64,000 nucleotides of DNA from Drosophila persimilis (GCF_003286085.1 NW_020825289.1:7626001-7690000), one strand, 5' to 3'. Shown: positions 25,787 through 36,699, counted from the first letter of the stretch. Notes: generated by a model from the sequence alone, not told the origin. Translations and numbers: made by a program.

Positions 25787-26149
25787 TGGGTGCAGATTCG
25801 CAGCATACACCATTATTTCAAAAATGTTTGGCCCAAGGGCTGTGCCCAAGGACTCCAATCTGTCGCTACTTATTTTATGGGCTATCAAAGAATCCTTTGA
25901 ATTGCTAAAATAGCGTTGCAGCATTTTGCTGAACATGAGCATTTCGTTCTGGTAACTTAAGCGTAAGCCATCGTCCATCGAGTTATCCAACTCTGGAACA
26001 TTTCTTAATTTTAATTCCCAATTCGTGTGGGTATAAGTTTGGCCATATAAATAGTTCAACATATTGTCTGTTATGAGATGCATCGCCATGTTATTAACCA
26101 TATGTTTTTTATCCCATAAAATGGGGAATTGTCTAGATTGGCCTGGCAA
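25787..26149 (-). pseudogene. Unknown protein fragment, unit 2 (PGQSRQF...NLHPQEE)
   Basis: An open stretch of about 120 codons: PGQSRQFPILWDKKHMVNNM, LNYLYGQTYTHTNWELKLRN, LSYQNEMLMFSKMLQRYF and FEIMVYAANLHPQEE. It is cut at the duplication junction. In unit 1 the equivalent frame continues into ELYYLARVVG and stops, so the native C-terminus survives only there. The family is not recognised. Confidence 0.35.
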
Positions 26150-26427
26150 TGGTCAGTCACCACCGCCAGCAGGTTGTTCTCTTATCCTATTTTGATAATC
26201 TTGCTTAGAACATCATCAAATCCGACCATATTTTTCGCGAGCCTAGGTGCGACTCGTCTGCGACTGGAACCTGTTGAAGTATTCGAAAATATAATGTTGT
26301 TATGTATAAGGATAATAACTTACCACGCGAATGTACAAATATTTGAATGCCGTAGCTGACCCGTTGCTTGCAGCTATCGCCAGCACTTTCCACTTCGGTA
26401 TCGGAAGAAATGTCTGTAAATACATAT

Positions 26428-26649
26428 CTAGTTATTAATTATAATTTGCCGAAGCAGCTGGATCAGGAGGTGGAGACGGTTGAGTCGCACACTTACCATA
26501 TGAGGGATATGATACTCATCTATCATGATGAAAAAAGGTTCGTTCTTGAAATATGTCAAGTGAGACACGAAGTTAATTTTTGCCTCCAACATTTCCGGCC
26601 GCTTTAAATAGTTAATACATTTTCTAAACTGGTCATCTACAAATGGCAC
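26428..26649 (-). pseudogene. Transposase-like fragment (unit 2 only) with a DE-containing core
   Basis: The minus-strand frame has FRKCINYLKRPEMLEAKINF, YFKNEPFFIMIDEYHIPHM. The core YFKNEPFFIMIDEYHI resembles HYGNAPFVVIYDEIHL encoded at about 31530-31590 on the plus strand. A hydrophobic strand ending in D-E is typical of the first catalytic Asp of RNase H-fold transposases such as the P/THAP9 group; assignment to that group is a guess. The segment is missing from unit 1. Confidence 0.35.
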
Positions 26650-26721
26650 TTTTTGGAATGTTTTGAAAAGATAGAATATTGGGCAGAAGTGGCGGTGGGG
26701 GTGTGGATTGCTGCAGCAATG

Positions 26722-27139
26722 TTAGATGTTAGCTTCCTCCTCCCACGCTTTGCCGGCACAGGAGCCTGCGCCAACTGGTTGTTGGTACTGCATTTCCTTG
26801 CTGGCGATGCCGCAGCAGGAGGCCTGGATACTGCATCTGGTATACCCAGCGGTCGTTGCTGCTTGTGGTAGCAGTGCTCGAGAGTGACTACATAGCCATT
26901 GTCTCCGAATGCTAAAATAAGGAAAAGAAACCAAGATAAATATCCTTGCTCCTTGCAAAGAACTGCATTAAATACACACTTGTTGCTGATGATGTTGAGC
27001 TTGTCGGGGGGTACCAAATTGCAATTGGCAGCGGCCACTTGGCCAGCGGCTGCTGTTCAATATTGCGCTTCACCGTGGCCGTCTGCTGCTGTGCTGTTCC
27101 ACGGGTCTGTACCGTGGCCGTATCCATATCACTATCCAT
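26722..27139 (-). pseudogene. Unknown gene fragment, unit 2: MDSDMDTATVQ-start protein
   Basis: Paralogue of 22377-22994. It has the same first exon from ATG 27139, the same small intron and second exon GDNGYVVTLEHCYHKQ through KRGRRKLTSNIA, after which unit 2 runs into the transposase-like piece. No family recognised. Confidence 0.35.
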
Positions 27140-27307
27140 TCACTTGCAATTCGAGCACTTGCACTTTAGATCAAGACGAAATTGTTTTGAAATTTTCGCG
27201 TGCGCCACAGTTGACAGTTGAAATTTAATTTGGTTTTGCAGCCCTGGTCAAGTCACGACACGACACGCACGTACCGACTGTTTTAAAAAGAGACGAGAAC
27301 GTACTAT

Positions 27308-27341
27308 CACTAACCATACAGTATATACTGTATGGTTAGTG
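27308..27341. repeat. Perfect 34-nt palindrome unique to unit 2
   Basis: Left arm CACTAACCATACAGTAT and right arm ATACTGTATGGTTAGTG are exact reverse complements with no spacer. Unit 1 has only GGAGA-like sequence at this point (GTACTATGGAGAGTACTATC). Confidence 0.95.
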
Positions 27342-27751
27342 GTACTATCTACTATAACGTACTCCATAAGAACGTACTATAGTATTATAAATTATATTAT
27401 TCAATTAATTTATTATTATTAATATAATATATAAGTTAACACAATCGATCGAAAAAACATAAACATAAAACATAAAAAACACAAGATCAGCCGTTATACA
27501 GGGGATGTTGCCCAGCGACACCGGAGTTTTGGGTACGCAACAATGTTGCAGAACGAGCAGTGAGCGTCGGGAGTGCTTAGAACTTACTTGTAAGCAGGAG
27601 TGCAGTTCTTTGGGAGAAATCAACCGCGTCGGCCGTCGCCGCGCCAATCTCAAACCGAAAGAAAGAAAGAAATCAAATTAAAATTTATATATATTTTATA
27701 AAAACACTCTTTCGATACTATTGAATCGATTCTGCCAACGATTCTGCAGCC

Positions 27752-28534
27752 CTAGGCAAAAGATCCGTTATGTTTTGGCGTCGCCGCGGAAAAATGCAGA
27801 AAAAAAATGGTGACCACAGACGGACGGAATTTAAAAGTGTCTAACGGAAAACCGGAAACAACAGAAACCGACGCGGAAACGGAATCGGAAACCGACGCGG
27901 AATCGGACACTGACGCACCGACCGGATCACCTACGGGATCACGACTTGCCGCAGCCCACACAACTTTATTTCTACTACTTGAGCAGCGACGACACTGATG
28001 ACTTTGACTTACATATGTATCTACGGACAGTGGAGAATTTTCCGGCCATTTATCCGACGCGTCCTCGGTGTCTGCCGCATCGTCGGTGACAACAGTCGTC
28101 AATGTATACGGGATCCTGCTGCAGAGTGGCAGTGCAGGCGAGCGCTTGCTGATAAAGCAACGCAAGCAGGAAATGCTAAGGACAGTGTCCACAAGGTGGC
28201 CACACCACACCACACCCAGACGAAGCCGAAGCCGACGCCCCAGACCAGAAGTTACATCACACCCGAAGGAGGCAGGGGCAGAGGCGGAGGTGGAGGCAGA
28301 CGCTTGAACACAACACAAACCAACGACATGTTAAACCAATTTATAAAAACCAAAACTCGAAATTAGGTAAAAAACCACCAATATACGTATAATGAAGAAT
28401 GTGCAACAGGCTCTGCTACTCGACTCGACTCCCAGATGAACTCGAATGAGGTACGTCTACTATGCGACGGAGCTATCAGTATGTACAGAAAGGAAGGACT
28501 TGAGCTGAGCTTCTCCCAATGTATGCTGGGATTT
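27752..28534. other. Conserved core module of unit 2, coding status unclear
   Basis: Near-identical to 23578-24360. One A/G difference changes Asp to Asn in one frame. It contains the same minus 188-codon frame (27752-28318), the acidic plus frame (27807-27998), the Gly/Arg patch and the plus-strand MNSNEVRLLCDGA piece (ATG 28436). Confidence 0.3.
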
Positions 28535-28753
28535 TACTTTTGCTCTTTATGGGAAAACTTTATTGAAAATCATAATAGCAAAGTACACAAGTAATAAAAT
28601 CATATTTACAAATACATACATACAAAACTCAAGATCAAATCGATTATATGGTAATACATTGTTTGCAAGGTTCAACATTCAAGGGATAACTAGTTGTAAA
28701 AACGTGGATTCTATGTCTCGGTCCTGTATGGCCAACAGCTATTGAACCGTTTC

Positions 28754-29240
28754 TTAATTGATCACGCCTTCTGCACGTACGTTCAACGCATCCAGCAGGG
28801 CACTCATGGGAGTAGATGGACCAAAACTCTCGATGGTGTTGGCCAATTTATTCTTCATGTTCCGTAGACGCAGTGAGGCGTGTATGAAAGTCACCGAAAT
28901 GGGCAGCAGCAAGGTAAAGGCGGTCAGCAGCACGGCGCTAATCAGGTGCAAAAAAAGATATCTGCCAAGCAGAGCACCAGCCAGGATGTACCATTTCTGT
29001 TGAGCGTTTTGTTCTTGCAATGAAGCTGGGCTTCGATTTGCTGCTGAAGCATTGCCAAATGACGGCGCTGATCAAGGCCTGCACAATCAAGCCAATGATT
29101 ATCTTGGTTGGATTGCACACAATCATCAGCGCATAGATGACCAGGAAGAGCAGAATGTAGTTGGTTTGGTAATAGAGCAAGTTCTTCACCACGCGATTGC
29201 CCCACTTGTCGAAATCCTTCAGGTTGGGCAATTGGAAGCG
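28754..29240 (-). pseudogene. Jwa/ARL6IP5-like pseudogene, unit 2
   Basis: Same structure as 24579-25065: acceptor-like TTTAAAG, RFQLPNLKDFDKWGN, the same frameshifting deletion after KPSFIA, QNAQQKWYILAGAL, and TAA at 28754-28756. Sharing the lesion shows the decay preceded the duplication. Only a few substitutions separate the two. Confidence 0.75.
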
Positions 29241-29554
29241 CTTTAAAAAAATGGTAAATATTATTATATATACATAATATATATTATTAGAATAAACAGT
29301 TTTCTATAAACAACACATCCCTTTACTCTTCATTTTATTGGCCGTGATTAGATTTGATCCAATATCAAGGTTTGCTTACGATTACAAAAGGCTGAAGGGC
29401 GAAAATTTCAAATTTCAAATGCTAAACGTGAACGAGAACGTAACGTTCCCTGGAACGTCAGCTGGAATGGAATTACGAAAGCGGCGTGTCCTGCAATGTC
29501 CCAGGATCCCAATTGCTGGTCGTGGCAGATGTGGCAGAGGAACATTTTGCTTCC

Positions 29555-30067
29555 TCACGCTTGCTTCGCTTCTACAAGGAATCCTGCTTGGTGAAAATTT
29601 GCATTAATTATTTGCGCGATTTTGTTGTTACAGTTACAACTTACCCGTTCTCTTTGTTCCGGGGTTCTGCTAAGGGTACGAATCCGATTGTATATACAGT
29701 TACTTCCCACCTTGCGGCACCAAAAGTTCCTCCCGTGGGGACACAGCTCCTGCCTGCCCAGCTCTTTACATTGGGAGAGGCTCAGCTCAAGTCCTTCCTT
29801 TCTGTACATATTGATAGCTCCGTCGCATAGTAGACGTACCTCATTCGAGTTCATCTTGTGGCCTATCTTCTTCCGCGCTAGCAGTTCTTTGTAGAGTTTT
29901 TGAAGCTTAGAGCTGGACTGCAGCACGTCCACAATTCTTGGATTTGTTATCCTACCCGTGCTCTGCTCCTCTTCTGCCTCCGACAGCGGTGAGAGCGGAG
30001 ATAGAGGCAGCTCCTTTTCTTTTATTAAAGCGTTTACGCTCTCCTGGAGATCCGCTTCACGCTTCAC
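29555..30067 (-). pseudogene. Unknown protein fragment, unit 2 (KREADLQESVNAL...RTPEQRER)
   Basis: The open minus frame reads KREADLQESVNALIKEKELP, QSSSKLQKLYKELLARKKIG, MNSNEVRLLCDGAINMYRKE and ELCPHGRNFWCRKVGSNCIY, ending RTPEQRER at donor GTAAGTTG near 29640. Upstream, a stop interrupts continuity with the Gln-rich exon. It looks like an internal exon of a spliced gene. I do not recognise the family, though GRNFWCRKVGSNCIYNRI may be part of a small DNA-binding fold. Confidence 0.35.
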
Positions 30068-30225
30068 GGCGTCTGCTGTTGCTGTTGTGGCGTTTTTTGC
30101 TCATGCTGTTGCATCTCAGATGGGGATGTGGAGATCACATGTGGCACAGATGCTGCTGCTGCTGTTGGTGATGCGGCGATGTCAGTGTTGGGTGAATGAT
30201 CAATGAAGTGAAGACAAAAGATGAC

Positions 30226-30744
30226 TTATTTTGTCATTGCCATGAGAGGCGGAGTGAATAAATGATAACAGTCCTTCTGCTTCCTCCACTTCGGGCTGAT
30301 GCAAAGGACTTGCAATCTTGGCCGAGATTTGTGGCTGCTGTTTTTCAGCTAATGGCTGTGCCGCCTGTTGCGTTGGCCGTGGTTGCTGCTGCTGTGCATG
30401 CGCCTGAGAAAAAAGGAAGGATCACTCCATGATCAAATAACCCGATAAACACCGATATCCTTACCTGCGCCTGCTGCTCCTTTGCAACGGAAATCCAGAA
30501 ATTTAACATGTCGTTAACATACTGTTCACTGACAGTCTGCGCAGTTTAGATTATATGTTGCCGATCGAGCTGGTGTTGGTATGGCAGACCGGCTCCCGGT
30601 GTAGCTGCGCGCGGCACATACGTTTGGGCATACGGTATATGTCCGGCTCCAGCGCCCGGAGGTGGAGGTAGAGCTGCGCTCAGCACATACGTTGAGGCCG
30701 GACCGGTAGATGGCATCCATCCGGGCCATCCAATATTTTGGCTC
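30226..30744 (-). pseudogene. Exons of the same unknown Pro/Gln-rich gene, upstream of unit 2
   Basis: Minus-strand pieces: after acceptor GCGGCCCACAG, SQNIGWPGWMPSTGPASTYV and PPPPGAGAGHIPYAQTYVPR; then, after an in-frame stop or intron, TVSEQYVNDMLNFWISVAKE with donor CAG|GTAAGGATATC; then acceptor TTTCTCAG and AHAQQQQPRPTQQAAQPLAE, ending SHLLSSLH-stop. Splice signals and amino-acid bias argue for real coding ancestry. Function unknown. Confidence 0.35.
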
Positions 30745-31362
30745 TGTGGGCCGCAATAAAAATTAAAATTAAACATTTCTTCACAAACTTAACTTCACTT
30801 TTCGAGATATTTCCAAGAATGGCATGAAAGACAGAGTCTCTCCGGACACCGTTATGTGCACATATACATGATACGTTGCACACATACAGGACAACGGCGG
30901 TACAAAAAACCAATACGTGAGTCTCAGATTTATATGTATGTGTTACGGGCGTTTAATAAATAAATAGATAAATATGAATAATTAATAATAACTGCAAATA
31001 AGTTACATATATAAATAGATATGGACCGACTTAAATTAGGGGATTAACATATACATACATATAAATGGAGACGTCTAACAAAAATAAATAATGGGAGTAA
31101 ATATGTTAATTGATGATTTTTTCTCTCTCCCTAAATGGGCGAGGGACCCGCACTACGTGGCCAGGATAGTTTCCTCGAGACCAGCAAAAAGCAAACCAGG
31201 ATGGCGGAGCTGTGTCCTATTCCCTATGGATTTGCCAATAAAAAAAATTAATTTGGGGTTTCTTTACTCCCCCTTTGGAGCGGACTCACTCTTCGCTAAC
31301 CTTTTCCCCTTAAATTTTGGCCTTGCCACTCTTTTCAAACTTCTTTCCTCCTCACCGCTTCT

Positions 31363-32922
31363 ATGGGGTATCGATATCTTCGCATGCAACACAGTAACAT
31401 CATGTTTCACTCCTTAATGGTTCCATTCCTGCGCGTAAACGAGGAAAGGGTAATAAATGCAATCGGCCGTGTCACTCGAGAGGGGCATTCCCATGAAATG
31501 GGAGTTGGTGTGGTCAACTTGATCTCCAACATCCAGCATTATGGGAATGCTCCTTTCGTCGTGATTTACGACGAAATACATTTGAAGTGGGGCGTGCGTG
31601 GCAACAAGTGGAAGGTGCTAGCGATAGCAGCCTTCAACTTGGATGGAAGGAATTTCCATTTCCTCCGCCTGAAGCTGGTCAGCTTCATTAGAATGAATAT
31701 TTTTTGGTATTCTAATCAATTAACTTATTTACAAGCCCTCGTATCGCAGGAGGTGTTGGGTAGCCATGCCATCGACTCCGGTTTGTCCTTCGTCCTCGAC
31801 AACATTCGTCGGCGAGGATATGGCCCGAGATTGATGTGCATCCTATGCGATGGCTGCCCCGCCAATATACTTGGAAAGACGAACGCCGCCCAGGAGTACT
31901 CTGTGCTCTGGGATGTCGTTCACCTGCGCAAACTATTCGCGGAGAAGTTCGAGGTGACTGACACGGTGCTGGAGCACTGGCAGGACACCGGGTATCCACC
32001 GGTCCCGACGTACACCTATGATCCCGACAATACCTTACGGACTCGGACTATCACGGAGCTGGCACAGGTTGAACGCCTTGTTGAACGGAAAAGGAGAAGA
32101 CAGAAATTGCGCAGCAGAAATGCTAACGCTCATAGTTTTGTACAGCAGCGCCTTGTTCGGACGCGTTTTTTAGCAATCGTTCGCGTGAGTCTTCTACTCT
32201 TTTTAATAAGTTCCAGTTGTCCATTCTAGTATCGTTAGTTGATCGGCTTAAGAAAATATTAATCGGAGTGATCTTTCCGTAACGGCCATTTCGGTGTCTG
32301 CTTTGTCCGTGGCATTCGTCGCGCTCGCATATACATATTTGTTTGTTTTGTTTTGTGCGTTTGTATGTTTTTTGTCCAAATGCGGCAGCCATTGTTGTTG
32401 CCCTCTTAGGGGCTGAACTGAACAGCACCAACCTGGAGCTGTGCGCGTCGGTGATTGCTAGCCAGGTGCACAGAATAGTCCGACATATGGAAGTCGTGCC
32501 TGCATATCGGCGGGAGTTTGACAGAACCGTATCGGTTCATGGCGACTGTCGTTGGAGTCGTCGAAAGGATTACTCCCAAACCTTGCTGATAAAGCAACGC
32601 AAGCAAGAGATGCTAAGCCCAAGAGAGATACGGACGCTCATTTCTCTTGTAGCGAAACATTTAAACGACGGCGGAAGACAGCAGAGACTTGGGGCGAAAC
32701 ATGAAGAGAGTTTTTCCCTTGGAGTCTGAAAATTGGGCGCAGAAACTATATAATTGTCATAAAAAAAGTGTCCGAGCAGAAAGGAAAGGCAAGAAAGCCA
32801 AGTCAGACAGTGTCGCCACTGCTGCTACTGCCCCTGCCCCTGTCTCTTCCGCCATTAACAACGGCGCCGACGATCCAGACGATCCTGATTATGAAGATGT
32901 ATTAAACATTATAATAGACTAG
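31363..32922 (+). pseudogene. Degenerate or domesticated transposase-like gene
   Basis: The open plus frame 31363-32229 contains VINAIGRVTREGHSHEMGVG, HYGNAPFVVIYDEIHLKWG, GSHAIDSGLSFVLDNIRRRG, LMCILCDGCPANILGKTN and YSVLWDVVHLRKLF. The order DE..., CDG..., D-x-x-HL-x-K resembles the RNase H-like core of P-element/THAP9-type transposases (family resemblance from memory, uncertain). A likely intron (31678-31751, GTCAGC...TCGCAG) would remove a low-quality stretch in frame. Downstream frames 32343-32729 (LLIKQRKQEMLSPREIRTLI) and 32689-32922 (Lys-rich, then acidic, ending EDVLNIIID) may be further exons. A TATCGATA box lies at about 31368. Confidence 0.35.
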
Positions 32923-33129
32923 GTATGTATTTATGGTATGGGTATATGTATGTATTTAAAACTCTCAGGTGCTGGGTGGAGCCGGACTCCACCAAACAAG
33001 TATGAATTTCGCGAGAGCAGTCTCACCCCACCTCCTCCCATGGACAGAAACCCCCTCCTGTATATAGTGATGGGAGTTGGGTGGCACTTCCGTATCAGTT
33101 GGAGTATATTGGGCAACTTCCATCACTAG

Positions 33130-34960
33130 AAATCGTCTACTTCGTCTTCAAAATTTACCAATTTTTGAGAAATATGATTTTGAGGACATGATTTTGAGAG
33201 AGATGGGGAAGCGACAGATAGTAGCAGACATCGATGTTCTTAGATCCCACTAGGGAGGTTGAACATTTTCGGCCACACTGGAAATATTCAGAAATGTTGC
33301 TAATTTTGGAAATTCGAAAATATTAAAAAAAAAAAGTTTAGCGAAATAGGTCAAAACAAAAAAGCGGAAGAGGATAGTCGTTCAATTGTTCAATTTAGAG
33401 ATTCCATCGAATATTATTAGCTAGTTTATGAATCAATTTTCTACAAGAGAACCTACTTTTAAGACTTCCCTTTAATTGTATTGTGTATAAAACAAGCATT
33501 AAATTAAATCCATTAGAATAAATTAAGTACATATATACGATTTGAGAGGGCGTATGGAAGTTTCAATACCCATTGTTCTTAAATGTACCTTTAAAAATTA
33601 AATGTAATATATTGATAGTATAGATGGACAAGAGCAGTGGGAAAAAACGATGAAAAACTAACTTAGCCCACTTGAACCATGTATATATTCTGTGTGTGGT
33701 TATGAATTAGCGGACTGTATAATCTTTTAATATATTGAGCTTATTTATTTACATAGGTTCATATATTGAGTATTTAAGATTGGCGGTTATGTTACACATG
33801 TACATATATGAATAGCGGGGGTTGTCTATGATGCGGCGGTATAAATGCGTGCGGTTGGTTCCATCTAGAGATTTCGACTAACTTCCAGTCCACAGAAGAA
33901 GTCGAGCCAAAAGGGAATTGAAAGATCAGGCGATGCGACGGTCCAATGCAAAACGGTACACATCGTTGTATGCGTGCGCAGCTGCGGGCTTTAGCTATAC
34001 GTGTGAGAACATTACAGCTATGTTTTGGAGACGAGCAAAAACAACACAGCTATGCGCGTAAAAATAGTAACCTAAGCTGTGCAATACACTCATGAGCGTA
34101 TGAATAGGGCAGTTGTAATATACATGAACATTGAACTACAAAACTACGAGCCTCATTTCTCAACAGTATGGTTGCGCTTAACAGAACGCAAACAGAAATA
34201 TGTTAACGGACCACTGTTAGTGCTGTTAGGTGTGAGCGCTCAATTTAAACGACTACAAATAATTATTGCACTCAATGTGTGTGTTTTGATTGTAATTGCA
34301 CGCACTTAAGAAGTGCCGTAAATGCAAACATTTCGAAATGCAGTGCAATTTGGCTCTAGCCAAGCGACGGACGACACCACGCTACGATTACTGCCACAAA
34401 ATGGGGCCATTACGTACTTCAAGTGTTTTCGGCCGCTTCAATTGCAAACGAAGCACACAGCCGTAAATTTGTTGGCAATCTATGAATTTTGTGTTCATCT
34501 TTTCTTTTCCATTATGACAGCTCTAGCTATAATTGCGAAAATATGTTGGCCAGTCCGCGGTTCGTGAGTTGGTTGGCTTTGGCGAGCGTTTCCTGCAATT
34601 AATTTGGCAGCTCGATGATGCAATCCCGCCAATCGCAAATCGCTCCTTGCATAATGAACTGGCCAAAGAATACCCACACAGCAGCAGCGGCAGCAGCAGC
34701 AGAGGGATTGCACAACAGCCACTGAAACAGGTTTTTCTTTCATTTTCATGTGCATTTCCATTTCGCTGCCGTTACCATTACGTGTGTGGGGTTTCAGTTG
34801 GTAATTTTCACTTTCACTGGCACCCCTCTCCCCCTCCCCTAGCGCCCACCATTCATTAATTTTCCTCTTTTCTTTTTGAGTGTTTCTTTAGCTTATAATT
34901 TAAATAAGAAATTTTAGGGGGCCTAATACAATGATAAAAGTACTAACACATTTGGCTTAC
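33130..34960. other. AT-rich noncoding interval
   Basis: No gene supported. There are only short open frames, none with domain or splice support. Confidence 0.5.
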
Positions 34961-35247
34961 AACTGATGTGGGGACCGACAGGGGTCCCCACCAGATCTCA
35001 AATCCGAGTAGCTGGTCAGTTTGTCCTCTCACCCGCTACTCGCTCCTGCCTCTCCTCCTTCTTCTGCTCTGACTCCTCCCCCTCCTGCTCCTCCTCCTCG
35101 TGTCACCCGTTCAACGTCCAGCTCAACGTTGCCTCGTGGATCCGTGATTGGAAGACTCGCTGGTAGTGTCTTCGCTTGCTCGTCGATCTCCTCCTTGTTC
35201 GTTTGCTTCTTCGTTCTCCTTCTTGTGCTCGCGTTCTGTGCTGGGCT

Positions 35248-36531
35248 CTAGTAGCCGTGTCCGTGTCCGTGTCCATGTCCGTACTCGTGCTGGCTCTGAT
35301 GGTGCTCCTCGTGGTGCTTGAAGATTGGCACTTCAACGTGGTATTTGTGTGGCACCGGAATCTCCCTGTGGATGGGCACCTTCACCTCTGTGTAGACGGG
35401 AATGGGCTTCTCAATTGGCACCTTGACTTCATATGGTACTGGCTTCTCGACGGTGTAGTGGACCTTCTTCTCCACGGTATAGGGTTGGGGCACCGGCACC
35501 TTCACGTGGACGGGATAGGGTTTCTCCACCTGCAGGCGATACGCAAAAGGATATTGGACGTTAAATTGAGAAAAGCTCGGGGATCGGGGATTACTCACCT
35601 CAACTTTGTACGGTTTGTCGACGGGCACCTTCACCTCATAGGGAACCTTCTGCTCGACGACCACCTTGTATGGTTTCTCGACCTCGACATCATAGGGTTT
35701 CTCCACCTCTACATCGTAGGGCTTCTCCACCTCGTATTTGACTTCATAGGGCACCTTCTTGATGACTTCGTAGGGCTTGGGTACCGGCACCTCGATCTTC
35801 ACCTCATGTGGCACCTTCTTGATCACTTCGTAGGGCTGTGGCACTGGGACTTTCACTTCATACGGAATCTTCTTGATCACCTCGTAGGGCTGTGGAACAT
35901 GGACTTTCACCTCGTAGGGCTTGTCCACTGGCACCTTCACCTCGTATGGTACCTTCTTGATGACTTCATAAGGCTTGGGCACATGGACTGGTACCTTGAC
36001 GTATTCCTTCACATGAACAGGCACCTTCTTCTCCACTATGTACGGCTGTGGCACCTCGACTTTCACTTCATAGGGGATCTAATGGTAGGCTCATTAGTTA
36101 TCTATTCTTCTTGGGGTCTGGTCAACATAGTTCTGAAAGGGTGGGCGTCGAGTCTCACCTTTTTCTCCACGGTGTAGGGCACATGCTTAGTCACCGTATA
36201 ATGAACTGGGACTTTCTTCTCGATGGTCACTGTCTTGATGTGCTCGTGGTGATGGTGGGGCTGGTAGTGATGATGGTAGTCGCCCGTGCTGCCATAGAGG
36301 CCGCGCTTCTCCACGGTCTTTTCGTCCCCCCCATCGGCTTTCTTCTCCTCCGCAACAGCCGCACAGTGGGCCAATGCCAAGCACACGGCGAGACAAGGAA
36401 GTACGAACTGCAAAAAAGGATAATCCGTATATTTAGCACACTCTCCACTCAGGGCACTCCACTCCACTCCACTAACTACTCTTTTGTTTTGGTATTTGGG
36501 GGTAATCGTAGCTGTGTTTTACCATTCGCAT
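35248..36531 (-). CDS. Secreted Val/Pro/Lys-rich PYEV-repeat protein (cuticle/extracellular-matrix type)
   Basis: Exons complement(36523..36531), (36159..36407), (35599..36078) and (35248..35529) join in phase 0 to give 339 aa. The start exon encodes only MRM; exon 2 continues FVLPCLAVCLALAHCAAVA, a signal peptide, then a His-rich patch (DYHHHYQPHHHHEHIKTV). The rest is built from degenerate 8-16-residue units such as KKVPYEVKVPVDKPYEVKV and QPYEVIKK. The C-terminus is HGHGHGHGY-like. Such repeats occur in insect cuticular or tracheal matrix proteins (Vajk-like); I cannot name the orthologue. Its TATA/Inr promoter lies at 36620-36652. Antisense open frames over the gene are shadows of the repeats. 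Confidence 0.85.
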
Positions 36532-36616
36532 TGTTGAGCTGTTGATTTGACGTTTCACGAGGGAAACAATTACTCCACGATTAGCTGTGTTATACCAATA
36601 ACGAGATCCAAGCTGG

Positions 36617-36652
36617 TACTGATTCGCTCTACCGCTGCACTCGGCTTTTATA
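36617..36652 (-). promoter_or_regulatory. TATA/Inr core promoter of the PYEV-repeat gene
   Basis: On the minus strand TATAAAAG (36645-36652) is followed about 32 bp later by ATCAGTA (A at 36620), a consensus Drosophila initiator. The ATG lies about 90 bp further downstream at 36531. Confidence 0.8.
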
Positions 36653-36699
36653 CACCGAAAAATTGGTTGGCTCGGTGTCGGTGTCGGTCTCTGTGTCGT

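Larger units (their letters stand above)
25778..30222. repeat. Tandem duplication, unit 2 (4.4 kb)
   Basis: Second, more complete copy of 21950-25775. It abuts unit 1 and ends GTGAAGACAAAAGAT at 30222, where the sequence becomes unique (GACTTATTTTGTC). It carries the pieces missing from unit 1 and a private 34-nt palindrome at 27308-27341. Confidence 0.95.

Noticed and set aside
35176..36177. 333-codon plus-strand frame rich in His/Leu/Asp
   Set aside because: Antisense shadow of the PYEV repeat gene; it runs through its introns and has no promoter of its own.
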